Below, piece by piece: positions 9,221 to 17,652 of a stretch of 39,164 bases of DNA. The stretch's first letter is position 1, and every line of letters starts with the position of its first letter. The position numbers and the translations under genes were made by a program. The notes under the pieces were generated by a model that made no database searches, was not told the DNA's origin, and saw only the letters and a list, made by a program, of their open reading frames with translations. This DNA is from Fretibacterium fastidiosum. Its GTDB lineage: Bacteria > Synergistota > Synergistia > Synergistales > Aminobacteriaceae. The DNA is taken from contig NC_021038.1 in assembly GCF_000210715.1 (NCBI RefSeq), positions 606,519-645,682 of the forward strand. Direction: 5' to 3'.

Positions 9221-9248
9221 AAAAGAAAAATGGGGGCCTCAGCCCCCA
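9221..9248 (-). terminator. Terminator/attenuator between rpsU and the yqeY-type gene
   Basis: On the minus strand a 7-bp stem TGGGGGC / GCCCCCA with a four-base loop is followed by ATTTTTCTTTT, a textbook intrinsic terminator. It lies 13 bp after the rpsU stop and 22 bp before the yqeY-type start. Read-through would be needed to express the second gene from the rpsU promoter, giving rpsU higher expression. Confidence 0.75.
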
Positions 9249-9260
9249 TCGACACGCGAA

Positions 9261-9458
9261 CTAACCTGCGTTCCTGCGCCTCATGCTCTTGCGCTTCCGC
9301 GCCGCCTCAGCGCGCTTGAGTTTCTTGGCGTCGCTGGGCTTCTCGTAGTGCTCGCGCTTGCGGGCCTCGCGCAGCGTCCCCACCTTGGCCACTTCCTTTT
9401 TGAAGCGCCTCAGCGTATCCTCAATGTTCTCTCCTTCTTTGCGGGTGACAGTCGTCAT
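9261..9458 (-). CDS. rpsU: 30S ribosomal protein S21
   Basis: The 65-residue product is the small basic ribosomal protein S21, which binds the 30S subunit near the anti-Shine-Dalgarno end of 16S rRNA and helps initiation. The sequence shows the family core: an N-terminal strand ([20 protein letters not shown]), the middle helix with [18 protein letters not shown], and an Arg/Lys-rich tail ending KSMRRRNAG. The length is normal for bacterial S21. ATG 9458 is preceded by an AG-rich ribosome-binding site (AGGAAGGGGGG). Upstream in-frame codons read through unlikely sequence. It lies between a HIT-family gene and a yqeY-type gene on the same strand. Confidence 0.97.
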   Translation of the reverse strand: MTTVTRKEGENIEDTLRRFKKEVAKVGTLREARKREHYEKPSDAKKLKRAEAARKRKSMRRRNAG

Positions 9459-9486
9459 GAACAGATCCCCCCTTCCTCTTCTCCGA

Positions 9487-9825
9487 CTAGCCCGGAGGCC
9501 AGCCGAAATTGCGTCCCGACAGCAGATGAATGTGAAGGTGAGGTACCGTCTGACCGCTTCCTTCTCCCGTGTTGATGACCATGCGATAGCCATCCTTCTC
9601 AAGGCCAAGCGAGAGCGCGACCTTCACAGCGGCGCCCATCAGGGCGCCCCAGACGGCCGAATCCTTCACCTCGGCCGAAGATGCTACGTGACACCTTGGG
9701 ATCACCAGGAGATGCGTTGGAGCCTGGGGTGCAACATCACGAAAGACCACGACGTCCTCGTCCCGATAGACGAAGTCCGTCGGTATCTCGCCGCCTGCGA
9801 TCTTGCAGAAAATACAGTCGCTCAT
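9487..9825 (-). CDS. HIT-family (HINT-type) nucleotide-binding hydrolase
   Basis: The product of 112 residues belongs to the histidine-triad family, close to HINT purine nucleoside phosphoramidases. It starts [20 protein letters not shown], the usual zinc-ribbon-like CxxC opening of HINT proteins. It has the [12 protein letters not shown] strand and ends with the histidine triad HLHIHLL, whose middle His is the catalytic nucleophile in the family. ATG 9825 fits the family N-terminus and has an upstream AAGGGGGTGG. Earlier in-frame codons would add 25 unlike residues. It is the first gene after the promoter at 9922-9950 and is followed by rpsU at 28 bp, so the two are probably cotranscribed. 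The physiological substrate is not evident. Confidence 0.93.
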   Translation of the reverse strand: MSDCIFCKIAGGEIPTDFVYRDEDVVVFRDVAPQAPTHLLVIPRCHVASSAEVKDSAVWGALMGAAVKVALSLGLEKDGYRMVINTGEGSGQTVPHLHIHLLSGRNFGWPPG

Positions 9826-9921
9826 GATTTCCACCCCCTTTTGCAGAGCCTGCAGCCGAACGCGACCGGCGCTTTCGTAAAACGTTACGAAACGAGCCAT
9901 GCCACCTTTGCAGGATGTACA

Positions 9922-9950
9922 ATTTTATAACATATTCGCGCAAGATACAA
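9922..9950 (-). promoter_or_regulatory. Probable sigma-70 promoter of the HIT-rpsU-yqeY group
   Basis: On the minus strand TTGTAT (9950-9945) is separated by exactly 17 bp from TAAAAT (9927-9922), about 100 bp before the HIT start codon. This AT-rich patch stands out from the GC-rich surroundings. The divergent M20D gene has only a weak -10-like TATAGAAT (9982-9989) with no clear -35. Confidence 0.5.
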
Positions 9951-10029
9951 TAGAACGCGGGAGGCAATCTGCTCCGGATGATATAGAATGGAATCCATTT
10001 GAAATCGTGCGAAAGGCGGAGGGTATGCG

Positions 10030-11217
10030 ATGAAGGGCGTGAGCGTGCGGGATGAGGCGCGGGAGCTGAACGGGGAGATGGTGGGCTGGCGTCGCCACAT
10101 CCACCTTCATCCGGAGGTTGGGTTCGACACCGGGGGCACGGCGGCCTTCGTTGCCGAGCGGCTGAACGAGGCGGGCGCCGTGGAGGTCCGGACGGGGGTC
10201 GGGAGGAGCGGCGTCACCGCGGTGATTCGGGGCGCCCGACCCGGGCGCACGCTGGCGCTGCGCGCGGATATGGACGCCCTGCCCGTCTCCGAGGAGACGG
10301 GGCTGCCCTTCGCGTCCGCGCACCCCGGGCGGATGCACGCCTGTGGGCACGACGCGCACACGGCCATGCTGCTGGGGGCGGCCGTCCTGCTGGGGCGGCA
10401 TCGGGAGGACCTTCAGGGCGCCGTGAAGCTGATCTTCCAGCCGGCGGAGGAGATCGGGATGGGGGCCATGGCCATGATCCAGGACGGCGTCCTCGAGGGC
10501 GTGGACGCCATCGCCGGACTGCACACGGGCAGCCTGTGGAACGGCGCCGATGCGGGAGAGATCGGCTTCAGGCCGGGAGCCGTCATGGCCGCGGCGGACA
10601 CCTTCACCATCGATGTGAGCGGGAAGGGCGGCCACGGGGCCCAGCCGGACCGCTCGGTGGACCCCATCTCCATCGCCTGCCAGGTCTATGCTACTCTCCA
10701 GACCGTCATCAGCCGGGAGACGCCGCCCCTGGCCCCCGCCGTGCTGACCGTGGGGAGCTTCCAGGCGGGGTCCGCCCCAAACGTCATCCCCGACTCCTGC
10801 ACGATGAAGGGCACCATCCGCTCCCTCTCAAAGGAGACGCGCAGCTCGCTGCAGGACCGCATCCGGACCATCGCCGAGGGCGTCGCTGCGGCCATGCGCG
10901 GCAGCGCCAGGGTCGCCTTCACCTATGGGCCGCCCCCCGTGGTCTGCGACCCCGACATGACGGAAAAGCTCGTCCGCGCCGCGGGCGCGGTCGTGGGGCC
11001 GGAACACGTGCGCCCCATCGACGAGCCGGCCATGGTGAGCGAGGACATGGCCTTCTACATGGAGAGGGTTCCGGGCGTGTTCTTCTCGCACCCCTCAACC
11101 CTCGGCGGCGGACTGGACTTCCCCCACCACCACCCGAAGTTCACCGTCAACGAGGACGTGCTCTGGACGGGGGCCGGGACCTTTGCGGAGCTGGCGCTGA
11201 CGTGGCAGGAGGCGTAG
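10030..11217 (+). CDS. M20D-family amidohydrolase (N-acyl-amino-acid/hippurate hydrolase type)
   Basis: The product of 395 residues is a cytoplasmic dinuclear-metal amidohydrolase of peptidase family M20, subfamily D, which removes acyl groups from N-acyl amino acids or related amides. The sequence opens with WRRHIHLHPEVGFDT. The metal site is visible as MHACGHDAH (residues 102-110) and QPAEEIGMGA (Glu140/Glu141 include the catalytic base). The dimerisation lid contains GKGGHGAQPDRSVDPI, and the last metal-binding His lies near the C-terminus in FPHHHPKF. Length is normal. ATG 10030 has GGAGGG six bases upstream. An earlier ATG at 10024 runs into a stop after two codons. It stands alone, divergent from the HIT gene. 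Which acyl amino acid it acts on cannot be told from the sequence. Confidence 0.92.
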   Translation: MKGVSVRDEARELNGEMVGWRRHIHLHPEVGFDTGGTAAFVAERLNEAGAVEVRTGVGRSGVTAVIRGARPGRTLALRADMDALPVSEETGLPFASAHPGRMHACGHDAHTAMLLGAAVLLGRHREDLQGAVKLIFQPAEEIGMGAMAMIQDGVLEGVDAIAGLHTGSLWNGADAGEIGFRPGAVMAAADTFTIDVSGKGGHGAQPDRSVDPISIACQVYATLQTVISRETPPLAPAVLTVGSFQAGSAPNVIPDSCTMKGTIRSLSKETRSSLQDRIRTIAEGVAAAMRGSARVAFTYGPPPVVCDPDMTEKLVRAAGAVVGPEHVRPIDEPAMVSEDMAFYMERVPGVFFSHPSTLGGGLDFPHHHPKFTVNEDVLWTGAGTFAELALTWQEA

Positions 11218-11279
11218 GGGGCGCGCCCCGCGGGACGGGACGATGACGGCGGACGGGCCGGGCGAAAAGAGAGGCGCGC

Positions 11280-11445
11280 TTCAGGCCCCCCTTTCAGGGG
11301 AGGCGTTGGCGTCCGTTTTTTTGCCCCCCTGATCCTAAGCGACCTGCACAGTATGCCCCGTTTCCGGGGCACAGCTCACTGCGTTCGCTGGCAGTCTGCT
11401 TATGTAAGGAGGGCTGCCCCGAAGGGGGAACTGAGGGGTTGTGAT
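11280..11445. repeat. Palindromic interspersed repeat pair downstream of the M20D gene
   Basis: The gap before the next gene holds two arms of the repeat family also seen at 30178-30440. The left arm (about 11284-11310) has a CCCCTTTCAGGGG palindrome followed by AGGCGTTGGCGTCC. The right arm (about 11410-11445), in inverse orientation, has GCCCCGAAGGGGGAACTGAG followed by GGGTTG. A T-run (about 11319-11325) after the left arm may serve as a transcription terminator for the M20D gene. Confidence 0.45.
11350..11374. repeat. Short palindromic repeat shared with the ends of the 19.2-19.6 kb element
   Basis: AGTATGCCCCGTTTCCGGGG plus CACAG, built around the hairpin GCCCCG-TTTC-CGGGGC, is a near copy of the inverted ends at 19261-19281 and 19589-19615 (AGTATGCCCCGCTTCTTGGG followed by CAC). 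It may be a solitary end left by the same mobile or repeat family. Confidence 0.4.
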
Positions 11446-11511
11446 GAGGTTATGGTGCTCCGACCTGAAGAAGGACGGCGCGAGAAGGCGTTTTGCGAGG
11501 AGGTTTTTGGG

Positions 11512-11955
11512 GTGCGGCGATCGTTTATTCTTGTCGTTTTCGCGTTTTTGTTGGGGATTTGGGCGTTTTGGGGGATGACGGCGTCTGCTGCGGAGAGGCG
11601 TTTTCCCTCGATCCGCTGTGCCGTCGATGTCCCGGAGGGCTGGGAGGTCGAGGAGGACGAGGAAAACGCTACCGTGAGCATGACGGCCCCGGATGAGGAT
11701 GCGGCCGTCATGCTGACGGGGATCGACGAGCCGGGGGTGTCCGTTTCGGAGTTTGCGGAACGGGTTGCCCAGGAGGTGGGGGCCGATAAGCCGGAGCCAT
11801 CGGGGGGCGGGTATCGGTTTTCCTTCACGGACAAGGATGGATTGTCCTGCCGCGGGATCGTCATGGGCGACGAAACGTTTGTCTCCATGGTCACGCTCAT
11901 CGGTCAGCATCAGGCTTTTGAATCCATCGTCCGTTCTATTCGAGGTCTGGATTGA
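11512..11955 (+). CDS. Small exported protein of unknown function
   Basis: The product of 147 residues begins with a clear signal peptide: RR at the N-terminus, a hydrophobic core (FILVVFAFLLGIWAFWGM) and a likely cleavage site near ASA-AERR, so it should be exported. I see no lipobox. The mature part is acidic (EEDEENATVSM) with alternating strands and helices. The pattern, ending FESIVRSIRGLD, recalls small PsbP/YbbD-like folds, but I do not recognise a family. GTG 11512 is chosen because AGGAGG lies eight bases upstream and it gives a good signal peptide. Longer in-frame starts would run back through repeat sequence. It is 49 bp upstream of the exported clostripain-family protease on the same strand, which suggests cotranscription and perhaps a helper or inhibitor role. 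That link is inference only. Confidence 0.75.
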   Translation: MRRSFILVVFAFLLGIWAFWGMTASAAERRFPSIRCAVDVPEGWEVEEDEENATVSMTAPDEDAAVMLTGIDEPGVSVSEFAERVAQEVGADKPEPSGGGYRFSFTDKDGLSCRGIVMGDETFVSMVTLIGQHQAFESIVRSIRGLD

Positions 11956-12004
11956 CCTGCCGGGGTCGTTCGGGGAGGGGTTGGAGCCGGATGAGGGATA
12001 AGTC

Positions 12005-14098
12005 ATGAGGCGGGCTTCGGCACGTTTTTTTCTGTTCTGCGCGATGTTGGCGTTTTGGGGTTGTCCTGTTTTGCACGCCGCGCCGGCCGCAAAGGCAAAG
12101 GAGACCTGGGCGGTCTATTGGTACCTCTGCGGGTCCGACCTGGAGTCGGAAAACGGGTTTGCGACGGGTGACCTTGCGGAGACGCTGGAGGTCGCCCTGC
12201 CCGACAACGTGAAGGTGGTCGTGCAGGCCGGCGGCTCCAAAACGTGGGACAACGAGCTTGTGGACGCCTCCGGTCCGTGCCGTCTGGAGCGTTCCGGGGA
12301 TGAGATCGGCGTCGTCGGCAAGGCGGGGCGGGCGAACATGGGCGCCCCTGAGACCCTGAGGGATTTTCTGCGATTCTGCGAGAAGAACTATCCTGCCGAT
12401 CACAAGGTGCTGATCCTGTGGGACCACGGCGGGGGAAGCAGCGGAGGGCTTTGTTACGACGAAACGCACGGCGGCGACGCCTTGTCCTTTGGGGAGCTGA
12501 GGGAGGCGCTGGAGGCGGTCTACGGCGACGAGCCGGATAAAAAGCCGTTCGAGCTGATCGGGATCGACGCCTGTTTGATGGCGACGCTGGAGATGGTCGG
12601 CGTCTGTGCGCCTTACGCGGGGTATCTTGTGGCCTCGGAGGAGACGGAGCCGGGCTGTGGGTGGAAGTACGACGGCTGGCTGTCGGCCCTTTCCGCGAAC
12701 ACGGCGATGCGTGCCGCGGAGCTTGGGCGCGTCATCTGTGACTCGTATTATGAAGGGTGCCGGGAGCATGGGCTGGAGAAAAACGTCACGCTGTCCATGA
12801 TCGATCTTCAGAAGGCCGACGACTTGAACCTGGCGGTGTCCTGCCTTGGGGCTATGGGGATGACCTCGGTCCTGGAGGACCCCTCCGCGTTTTACGCCGC
12901 ATTCGCCCGGGGGGCGAAGAGCGCCGAGAGCTACAGCGCCGGGATGGTGGATCTGGCGAGCCTGGCCTCCAGGAACGCGCACCTCTTTCCGGAGGCTGCC
13001 GAGGCGGTGATCGAGGCCGTCCGGGAGAGTGTGGTCTATCAGGTGAAGGGGGCCTACCGAAAGGGATCGAACGGAATTTCCGTCTTTATTCCCTCCGCTC
13101 CGGAGCCCGACGCCTACGACCGGTTTGAGGACTCCGCTTTGGCGTCGGGGATGCGGGGGCTCTATTACCTTTACGAGCCCCTGCTGCGGGGGGATTTTTC
13201 AGACAAGGCGGTGCAGTTCGTTCAAGATGTCGCCGATTTTTTGAACTCCCTCGACGCGGAATCGGAGGGGCCGGTGAGCGCAGATCGGCCGGGGCATTCG
13301 GCCTCGCCCTGGGACGCCTCCGCGTTGGCCCAGGGGCTCCATCTCCCCTCGCTGGGGCGTTGGGACGCCGCCGCGCTGGCCGCAGGTCTCAACTTCGCCG
13401 AGACCTCCGGCATGAATTTGGACGACCACCCGGTCGAGTACGTCGAGCAGGACGGCGAGACCTACGCGTGTCTCAACCTCGGGGCCGGGAAGGCGGCCCT
13501 GCTGGATCGCGTCACCTTTATCCTCGCGCTATGCGACGACGAGGGGACCCCGTCCGTGCTTCTGGGCGAGGATTCCGATCTTTCCGCGGATTGGGACGCG
13601 GGGCGTTTCATGGATAACTTTCGGGGGGTCTGGGGCAGCCTCGACGGGCATTTGGCCGCGATGTCCGTCCTCTCGGTGACGGACGACTACGTCCTTTATG
13701 AGGTCCCCTTTCTGATGAAGGGCAAGCCTTACAACCTCACGGTGGCCTACGATTTCGACACGAAGGCGTTCCGGATGCTCACCGCCAGACCGGATGAGGA
13801 GGGGGGCCCCCCCGGCAGGGGGGAGCGTCTGCTGGTCGAGGGCGACGAGATCACGCTGGTCCTGCATAAGCTGGACCTCGAAAAAGACGAGCTGGTTGCG
13901 TGCGAGGGCGATACGCTCACGATCGGCAAGGGGTCCAAGTTCAAGGAGACGGTGCTTCCCGACGGGTTTTATGCCTTTATGTTCACCATGACCGACTACA
14001 GGCAGAACGTCTATTATTCGACGGCCTCGGGCGTGCAAATGGAAAACGGGGTCCCGACGGTTTTTTCTTTGGATGATGAGAAGAAGAAGGAGAAGTAA
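12005..14098 (+). CDS. Exported clostripain-family (C11) cysteine peptidase
   Basis: The product of 697 residues is a secreted cysteine peptidase of family C11, which typically cleaves after Arg or Lys. It has a signal peptide ([20 protein letters not shown]). The GC dipeptide followed by PVL is not a strong lipobox. The catalytic domain begins [17 protein letters not shown]. His141 lies in [12 protein letters not shown] and the nucleophile Cys190 in [15 protein letters not shown], the usual clostripain dyad. Residues after about 400 form a poorly conserved C-terminal region. It includes a linker with two similar units, [10 protein letters not shown] and [10 protein letters not shown], followed by strand-rich sequence to the end. 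Such tails often hold propeptide or adhesion modules. GAGGGATAAGTC precedes ATG 12005. It follows the small exported protein and suits a protein-degrading lifestyle. Clostripain itself is heavily processed; whether this one is cannot be seen. Confidence 0.88.
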   Translation: MRRASARFFLFCAMLAFWGCPVLHAAPAAKAKETWAVYWYLCGSDLESENGFATGDLAETLEVALPDNVKVVVQAGGSKTWDNELVDASGPCRLERSGDEIGVVGKAGRANMGAPETLRDFLRFCEKNYPADHKVLILWDHGGGSSGGLCYDETHGGDALSFGELREALEAVYGDEPDKKPFELIGIDACLMATLEMVGVCAPYAGYLVASEETEPGCGWKYDGWLSALSANTAMRAAELGRVICDSYYEGCREHGLEKNVTLSMIDLQKADDLNLAVSCLGAMGMTSVLEDPSAFYAAFARGAKSAESYSAGMVDLASLASRNAHLFPEAAEAVIEAVRESVVYQVKGAYRKGSNGISVFIPSAPEPDAYDRFEDSALASGMRGLYYLYEPLLRGDFSDKAVQFVQDVADFLNSLDAESEGPVSADRPGHSASPWDASALAQGLHLPSLGRWDAAALAAGLNFAETSGMNLDDHPVEYVEQDGETYACLNLGAGKAALLDRVTFILALCDDEGTPSVLLGEDSDLSADWDAGRFMDNFRGVWGSLDGHLAAMSVLSVTDDYVLYEVPFLMKGKPYNLTVAYDFDTKAFRMLTARPDEEGGPPGRGERLLVEGDEITLVLHKLDLEKDELVACEGDTLTIGKGSKFKETVLPDGFYAFMFTMTDYRQNVYYSTASGVQMENGVPTVFSLDDEKKKEK

Positions 14099-14218
14099 GG
14101 GGGAGTGGTTTCCCTGATGCCCTCCTTCCTGACGGTGTCTCATAACGCGATGGGGTATTCCATTGGTGCTATACTGCAGGTGGCAGGAGGCGTAGGGGCC
14201 GCCCTGAGGAGCGGGCCC

Positions 14219-15025
14219 ATGAGGAAGGACGGAGGGGCTGCTGTGGAGGACATTCGGGAGGCGGTGCGCGCGGCGTACAGCGCGGCCATCGAGGGACGGG
14301 AAGCGGGGTGCTGCACGGACCCCGACGCCGTCACGGACATGACTCAGGGCAACTACCGTGCTGCGGACCTCGCAGGGACGGGGGAAGCGGCGGAGCAGTC
14401 CTTCGGGTGCGGGGACCCCGTCCGCGCGGCGCTCCTCAAGCCGGGGGAGCGCGTGTTGGACCTGGGGTGCGGCGCAGGGCTGGATCTGATCCTGGCAGCC
14501 CGGGACGTGGGGCCGTCGGGCCATGTCTATGGCCTGGACATGACCCCCGCCATGCTGGCCCGCGCCCGAAAGAACCTCGCGAAGCTGGGCCTGAGGAACG
14601 TCACGCTCCTGAAGGGCCACATCGAGACGCTCCCGCTCTTCGATGGCGGGGTGGACGTGCTGCTCTCCAACTGCGTGATCAACCTCTCCCCGGATAAGGA
14701 CGCGGTGTTTGGCGAGGCGTTTCGGGTGCTGGCGCCCGGCGGCCGCTTCTGTGTTTCGGACGTCGTGTTGCTGCGCCCCGTTCCGGAGATGCTGCGCAGG
14801 AGCAAGACGGCCTGGAGCGGGTGAATCGCCGGTGCTCTTCCGTCGGAAGAGTATCGGCGAAAACTTGAGGTGGCAGGGTTCGTTCAGGTCAGCGTCAGGC
14901 CGACGAAACCCCATGAGATCAATGCGGATGTCGTTCGACAGGAGGCGGGAAGCCTGAGCGCGGAGGACGAGGCGGCCCTTGCGGGGCTCTCCGCCAGTGC
15001 GCTCATCACGGCGATACGGCCCTAG
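14219..15025 (+). CDS. ArsM-like SAM-dependent methyltransferase, probable selenoprotein (UGA = Sec202)
   Basis: Read through the TGA at 14822-14824, the frame encodes 268 residues resembling arsenite methyltransferase ArsM, which methylates As(III) using SAM. The SAM motif is [11 protein letters not shown] (Asp81 region). Arsenic-site thiols appear as Cys31-Cys32, Cys64 (FGCGDP), Cys152 (LSNCVINL) and the UGA at residue 202 in WSG-U-IAGALP. In the Cyanidioschyzon enzyme the As-binding cysteines are 72, 174 and 224. The last two are 50 apart, exactly as Cys152 and position 202 are here. After the UGA the frame continues as good family sequence ([13 protein letters not shown]) to TAG 15023-15025, which overlaps the stop of the convergent kinase gene in CTAG. 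A 16-bp hairpin directly follows the UGA. GTG 14243 is an alternative start with a strong GGAGGGG. If UGA acts as a stop, the protein would lose its third thiol ligand and C-terminal domain. Arsenic as substrate is inferred. Confidence 0.82.
14826..14860 (+). promoter_or_regulatory. Probable bacterial SECIS element
   Basis: Immediately after the UGA codon (14822-14824) the mRNA can form an uninterrupted 16-bp stem, T14826 to A14860. It includes two G-U pairs and has a three-base loop GUC (14842-14844). The loop begins 17 nt after the UGA and its first base is G. Both agree with the known model for bacterial SECIS elements, which lie inside the coding region and bind SelB. The hairpin also encodes conserved-looking residues ([12 protein letters not shown]), so its structure is under a double constraint. 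Confidence 0.75.
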
Positions 15026-16293
15026 CCCATCAGGGCGAACGAAACGTCGTTGACGTTGGTGCCCGTGGGACCGGTGATCACGAGGGAGTCCACGGCCTTC
15101 AGCGCAGTCCATGCGTCGTTGTCCCGCAGGACGGCCTCGACGTCCATCCCTCTGGCGCCCAGCGCTTCCGCCGTCGTCCCGTCCACGATGCCCCCGGCCG
15201 CGTCCGTGGGGCCGTCCGTGCCGTCCGACCCCACGGAGACGACCACGACGTCCCGAAGCCCCCGTATGCCGCGGCACGCCGACAGGGCCAGCTCCTGGTT
15301 GCGCCCGCCCCTGCCCTTCCCCGTCACGTGCACCACGGTCTCGCCGCCCGCGATGACGACGCAGGGCGATGCGATGGGGCGCCCGCTGGCGCGAACCTCC
15401 CGCGCGATGGCGGCCAGGAACGCGCCGGCCTCCCGCGCCGTGCAGGAGAGCGTGGAGGTCAGGAGCAGCGGCGTGTAGCCCAGGGCGGCGGCGGCCCTCC
15501 CGGCCGCCGCGCAGAGCGACGCCACGCTGCCCGCCGCTACGGCCGTGGCGTTGTCCAGCTTTTTGGGCGTTTCGCGTTTCAAGGCCTCCGTGAGGCGGGG
15601 ATGGAGCGCCAGCCCGTACTTCTCCACGACGCGCAGGGCGTCCTCCGACGTGGAGGCGTCGGGGCAGGCCGGCCCCGACGCGATGCTGTCCAGGCGGTCC
15701 CCCAGCACGTCCGACAGGGCCACCGTCAGGACGCGGGCCGGCGCGCAGAGCTTTGCGAAGCGCCCTCCCTTCACGGCAGACAGGTGCTTGCGGACCGCGT
15801 TGACCTCCACGATGTCCGCTCCGCAGGCCAAAAGCTGGCCCGTCACGTCCGCCAAGTCCTTCAGCGTCACGCCCTCCGCCGGCAGCTCGAAGAGCGCCGA
15901 CCCGCCGCCCGATACGAGGAACAGCACCGTATCCTCCGGCGACAGGCCCCTCACGCGCCTCAGGAGCGCCTCCGTCCCCCGGACCGCGTTCTCGTCCGGC
16001 ACCGGGTGACCCGCCTCAAAGGCCTTGATCCCCCGCATCTCCCCCAGCGAATGGCCGTATTTGGTGATGAGGACGCCGCCGGCCAGCCGATCCCCCAGCG
16101 CCTCCGAGGCGGCTTGCGCCATGCGCCACGCCGCCTTGCCGATGGCGGCCAGGATCACCCGTCCTCGCCCCGTCTCCCTCAGCCGGGCGGCGAGCTCTCC
16201 ACGCCCCAACGCCTCCCTCACCGCCGCTTCGGGCAGCACGGCGTCGATGGCCCGCCTCACGATCTCCAGCGCATCCTCCCGCAGCTTATCCAT
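15022..16293 (-). CDS. Glycerate 2-kinase (MOFRL-type, GckA/TtuD family)
   Basis: The product of 423 residues is a class II glycerate kinase, which phosphorylates D-glycerate to 2-phosphoglycerate for entry into glycolysis. The N-terminal DUF4147 part shows [16 protein letters not shown], the glycine-rich [12 protein letters not shown] and the [18 protein letters not shown] segment. The C-terminal MOFRL part shows [20 protein letters not shown] and [16 protein letters not shown], all hallmarks of the family. ATG 16293 gives GGAGG at nine bases; GTG 16302 would abut the Shine-Dalgarno sequence. The stop overlaps that of the convergent ArsM-like gene in CTAG. In amino-acid fermenters it may serve serine or glycerate catabolism; it is not in an operon here. 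A perfect TATAAT lies 49 bp upstream. Confidence 0.93.
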   Translation of the reverse strand: MDKLREDALEIVRRAIDAVLPEAAVREALGRGELAARLRETGRGRVILAAIGKAAWRMAQAASEALGDRLAGGVLITKYGHSLGEMRGIKAFEAGHPVPDENAVRGTEALLRRVRGLSPEDTVLFLVSGGGSALFELPAEGVTLKDLADVTGQLLACGADIVEVNAVRKHLSAVKGGRFAKLCAPARVLTVALSDVLGDRLDSIASGPACPDASTSEDALRVVEKYGLALHPRLTEALKRETPKKLDNATAVAAGSVASLCAAAGRAAAALGYTPLLLTSTLSCTAREAGAFLAAIAREVRASGRPIASPCVVIAGGETVVHVTGKGRGGRNQELALSACRGIRGLRDVVVVSVGSDGTDGPTDAAGGIVDGTTAEALGARGMDVEAVLRDNDAWTALKAVDSLVITGPTGTNVNDVSFALMG

Positions 16294-16341
16294 CCCGCGC
16301 ACCTCCCCGACGGCCTGGGACGAAGTGTCCCACGTTTCTTC

Positions 16342-16347
16342 ATTATA
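16342..16347 (-). promoter_or_regulatory. -10 element of the glycerate kinase promoter
   Basis: A perfect TATAAT on the minus strand lies 49 bp before the ATG. No good -35 is seen at 17 bp. A small hairpin (GGGAC / GTCCC, about 16318-16332) lies in the presumed leader. Confidence 0.4.
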
Positions 16348-16457
16348 GCCTGAAATGACAAGGACACGCGCGACATCCCGTTGCGTGCTCCACGCATCGG
16401 TGCGGGGCCTTCGTCAGGCTGATTTTTTTCTGAGCGGATCAGCGGGCACTCAACGGC

Positions 16458-17633
16458 TTACCGCAGCTCCTGGACGGCCTTTTCGATCCTTTCGCAGGCC
16501 TCGACGAGCTCTTCGTAAGCGGCCGCATACGAGAGGCGCAGGTAGCCCTCACCCTCCGACCCGAACGCACTTCCCGGAACCAGTGCCACTTTTGCGTGGT
16601 CGAGCATGTACTCGGCGACCTCAGCGGACGAGCGGCCCAGGCTCTTGACGTTGACGAAAACGTAGAACGCGCCCTTCGGATTGTTGCAGCTCAGGCCGTC
16701 GATCGCATTGATCGCCTTGACGACGTAATCCTTGCGCCTTTGATACTCGCGGCGCATCGCCTCGACGTCCTCGTCGCATTCGCGAAGGGCGACGACCGAC
16801 GCATCCTGGACGAACGACGGCGCACACGTTACCGTGTATTGATGAATGCGCACGCACGCCTGAACGATCTCGCACGGGGCGCACAGGTAGCCAAGGCGCC
16901 ATCCCGTCATCGAGTACGCTTTGGACATGCCGCCCAACGTGATCGTCCGCTCCTTCATCCCTGGCAACGACGCGATGCTCACGTGCTCCACTCCGTCGTA
17001 GACGAGCCGTTCATAGATCTCGTCCGACAGGACCAGCAGATCGTGTTTCCGTGCCGTATCGGCAAGGCGGTCCAGGGTTTCGCGCGAAAAAACGCCTCCG
17101 GTCGGGTTGCTTGGATCGACGAGGACCAGCATTTTCGTTCGGCTCGTTATCTTGCTCTCGAGCTCCGCGAAGTCCACCTGGTAGTCGTTTTCTTCCTTAA
17201 GGCTGTACGTCGATGGAACCGCTCCCAGGGATTCCGGAACGTGGATGTAGTTCAGCCACACCGGATTGGGGACGAGGACCTCGTCGCCCGGGTTCAGAAA
17301 CGCCGCCATGCCGGCAAAGGTTCCTTCTCCGACGCCGACGGTAACCAGGACTTCGGACGGGTCGTACCCCACGCGGTTCTTCTCGCGCATCTTGTCGGCG
17401 ATTGCCGTCCTCAGCTCTGGCGTCCCATAGTTCGACGTGTAAAAGACGTGTCCCTGAGCCAGGCTCTCGTCCGCTGCGCGCTTGATCCTCTCCGGCGTGT
17501 CAAAATCCGGACGGCCGATCTCCAGGTGGATCACGCGCTCACCCGCCTGCTGCATCTTCGTCGCCTTCTCCATCATCTTGCGTATGCCGGAGAAGGGCAA
17601 AGAGTTCATCCGTTCCGCCGCAGCGTAGTTCAC
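16458..17633 (-). CDS. Class I/II PLP-dependent aminotransferase
   Basis: The product of 391 residues is a fold-type I aminotransferase related to aspartate/aromatic aminotransferases (AAT I gamma group). Seen motifs are VIHLEIGRPDFDTPERIKRA (substrate-carboxylate region), YTSNYGTPELR, VDPSNPTGGVFS, SDEIYERLVYDG with the ring-N Asp, and GGMSKAYSMTGWRLGY, in which Lys238 should bind PLP. RLSYAA near the end supplies the carboxylate-binding Arg. GTG 17633 is preferred: GGAGGA stands seven bases upstream. The alternative ATG 17669 would overlap the transporter gene. It follows the DAACS symporter by only 19 bp on the same strand, so the operon probably imports an acidic or neutral amino acid and transaminates it. 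The exact substrate cannot be read from the sequence. Confidence 0.93.
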   Translation of the reverse strand: MNYAAAERMNSLPFSGIRKMMEKATKMQQAGERVIHLEIGRPDFDTPERIKRAADESLAQGHVFYTSNYGTPELRTAIADKMREKNRVGYDPSEVLVTVGVGEGTFAGMAAFLNPGDEVLVPNPVWLNYIHVPESLGAVPSTYSLKEENDYQVDFAELESKITSRTKMLVLVDPSNPTGGVFSRETLDRLADTARKHDLLVLSDEIYERLVYDGVEHVSIASLPGMKERTITLGGMSKAYSMTGWRLGYLCAPCEIVQACVRIHQYTVTCAPSFVQDASVVALRECDEDVEAMRREYQRRKDYVVKAINAIDGLSCNNPKGAFYVFVNVKSLGRSSAEVAEYMLDHAKVALVPGSAFGSEGEGYLRLSYAAAYEELVEACERIEKAVQELR

Positions 17634-17652
17634 CGTCGTCTCCTCCCTTCCG

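Noticed and set aside
14105-14218. Earlier start for the ArsM-like protein at 14105
   Set aside because: The added residues are unlike the family and span the probable TATACT box at 14170. ATG 14219 or GTG 14243 have proper ribosome-binding sites.
13529-15277. Long minus-strand open frame of 582 codons opposite the clostripain and methyltransferase genes
   Set aside because: Arg/Gly/Pro/His-rich translation typical of antisense shadows in high-GC coding DNA. The plus-strand genes are clearly real.
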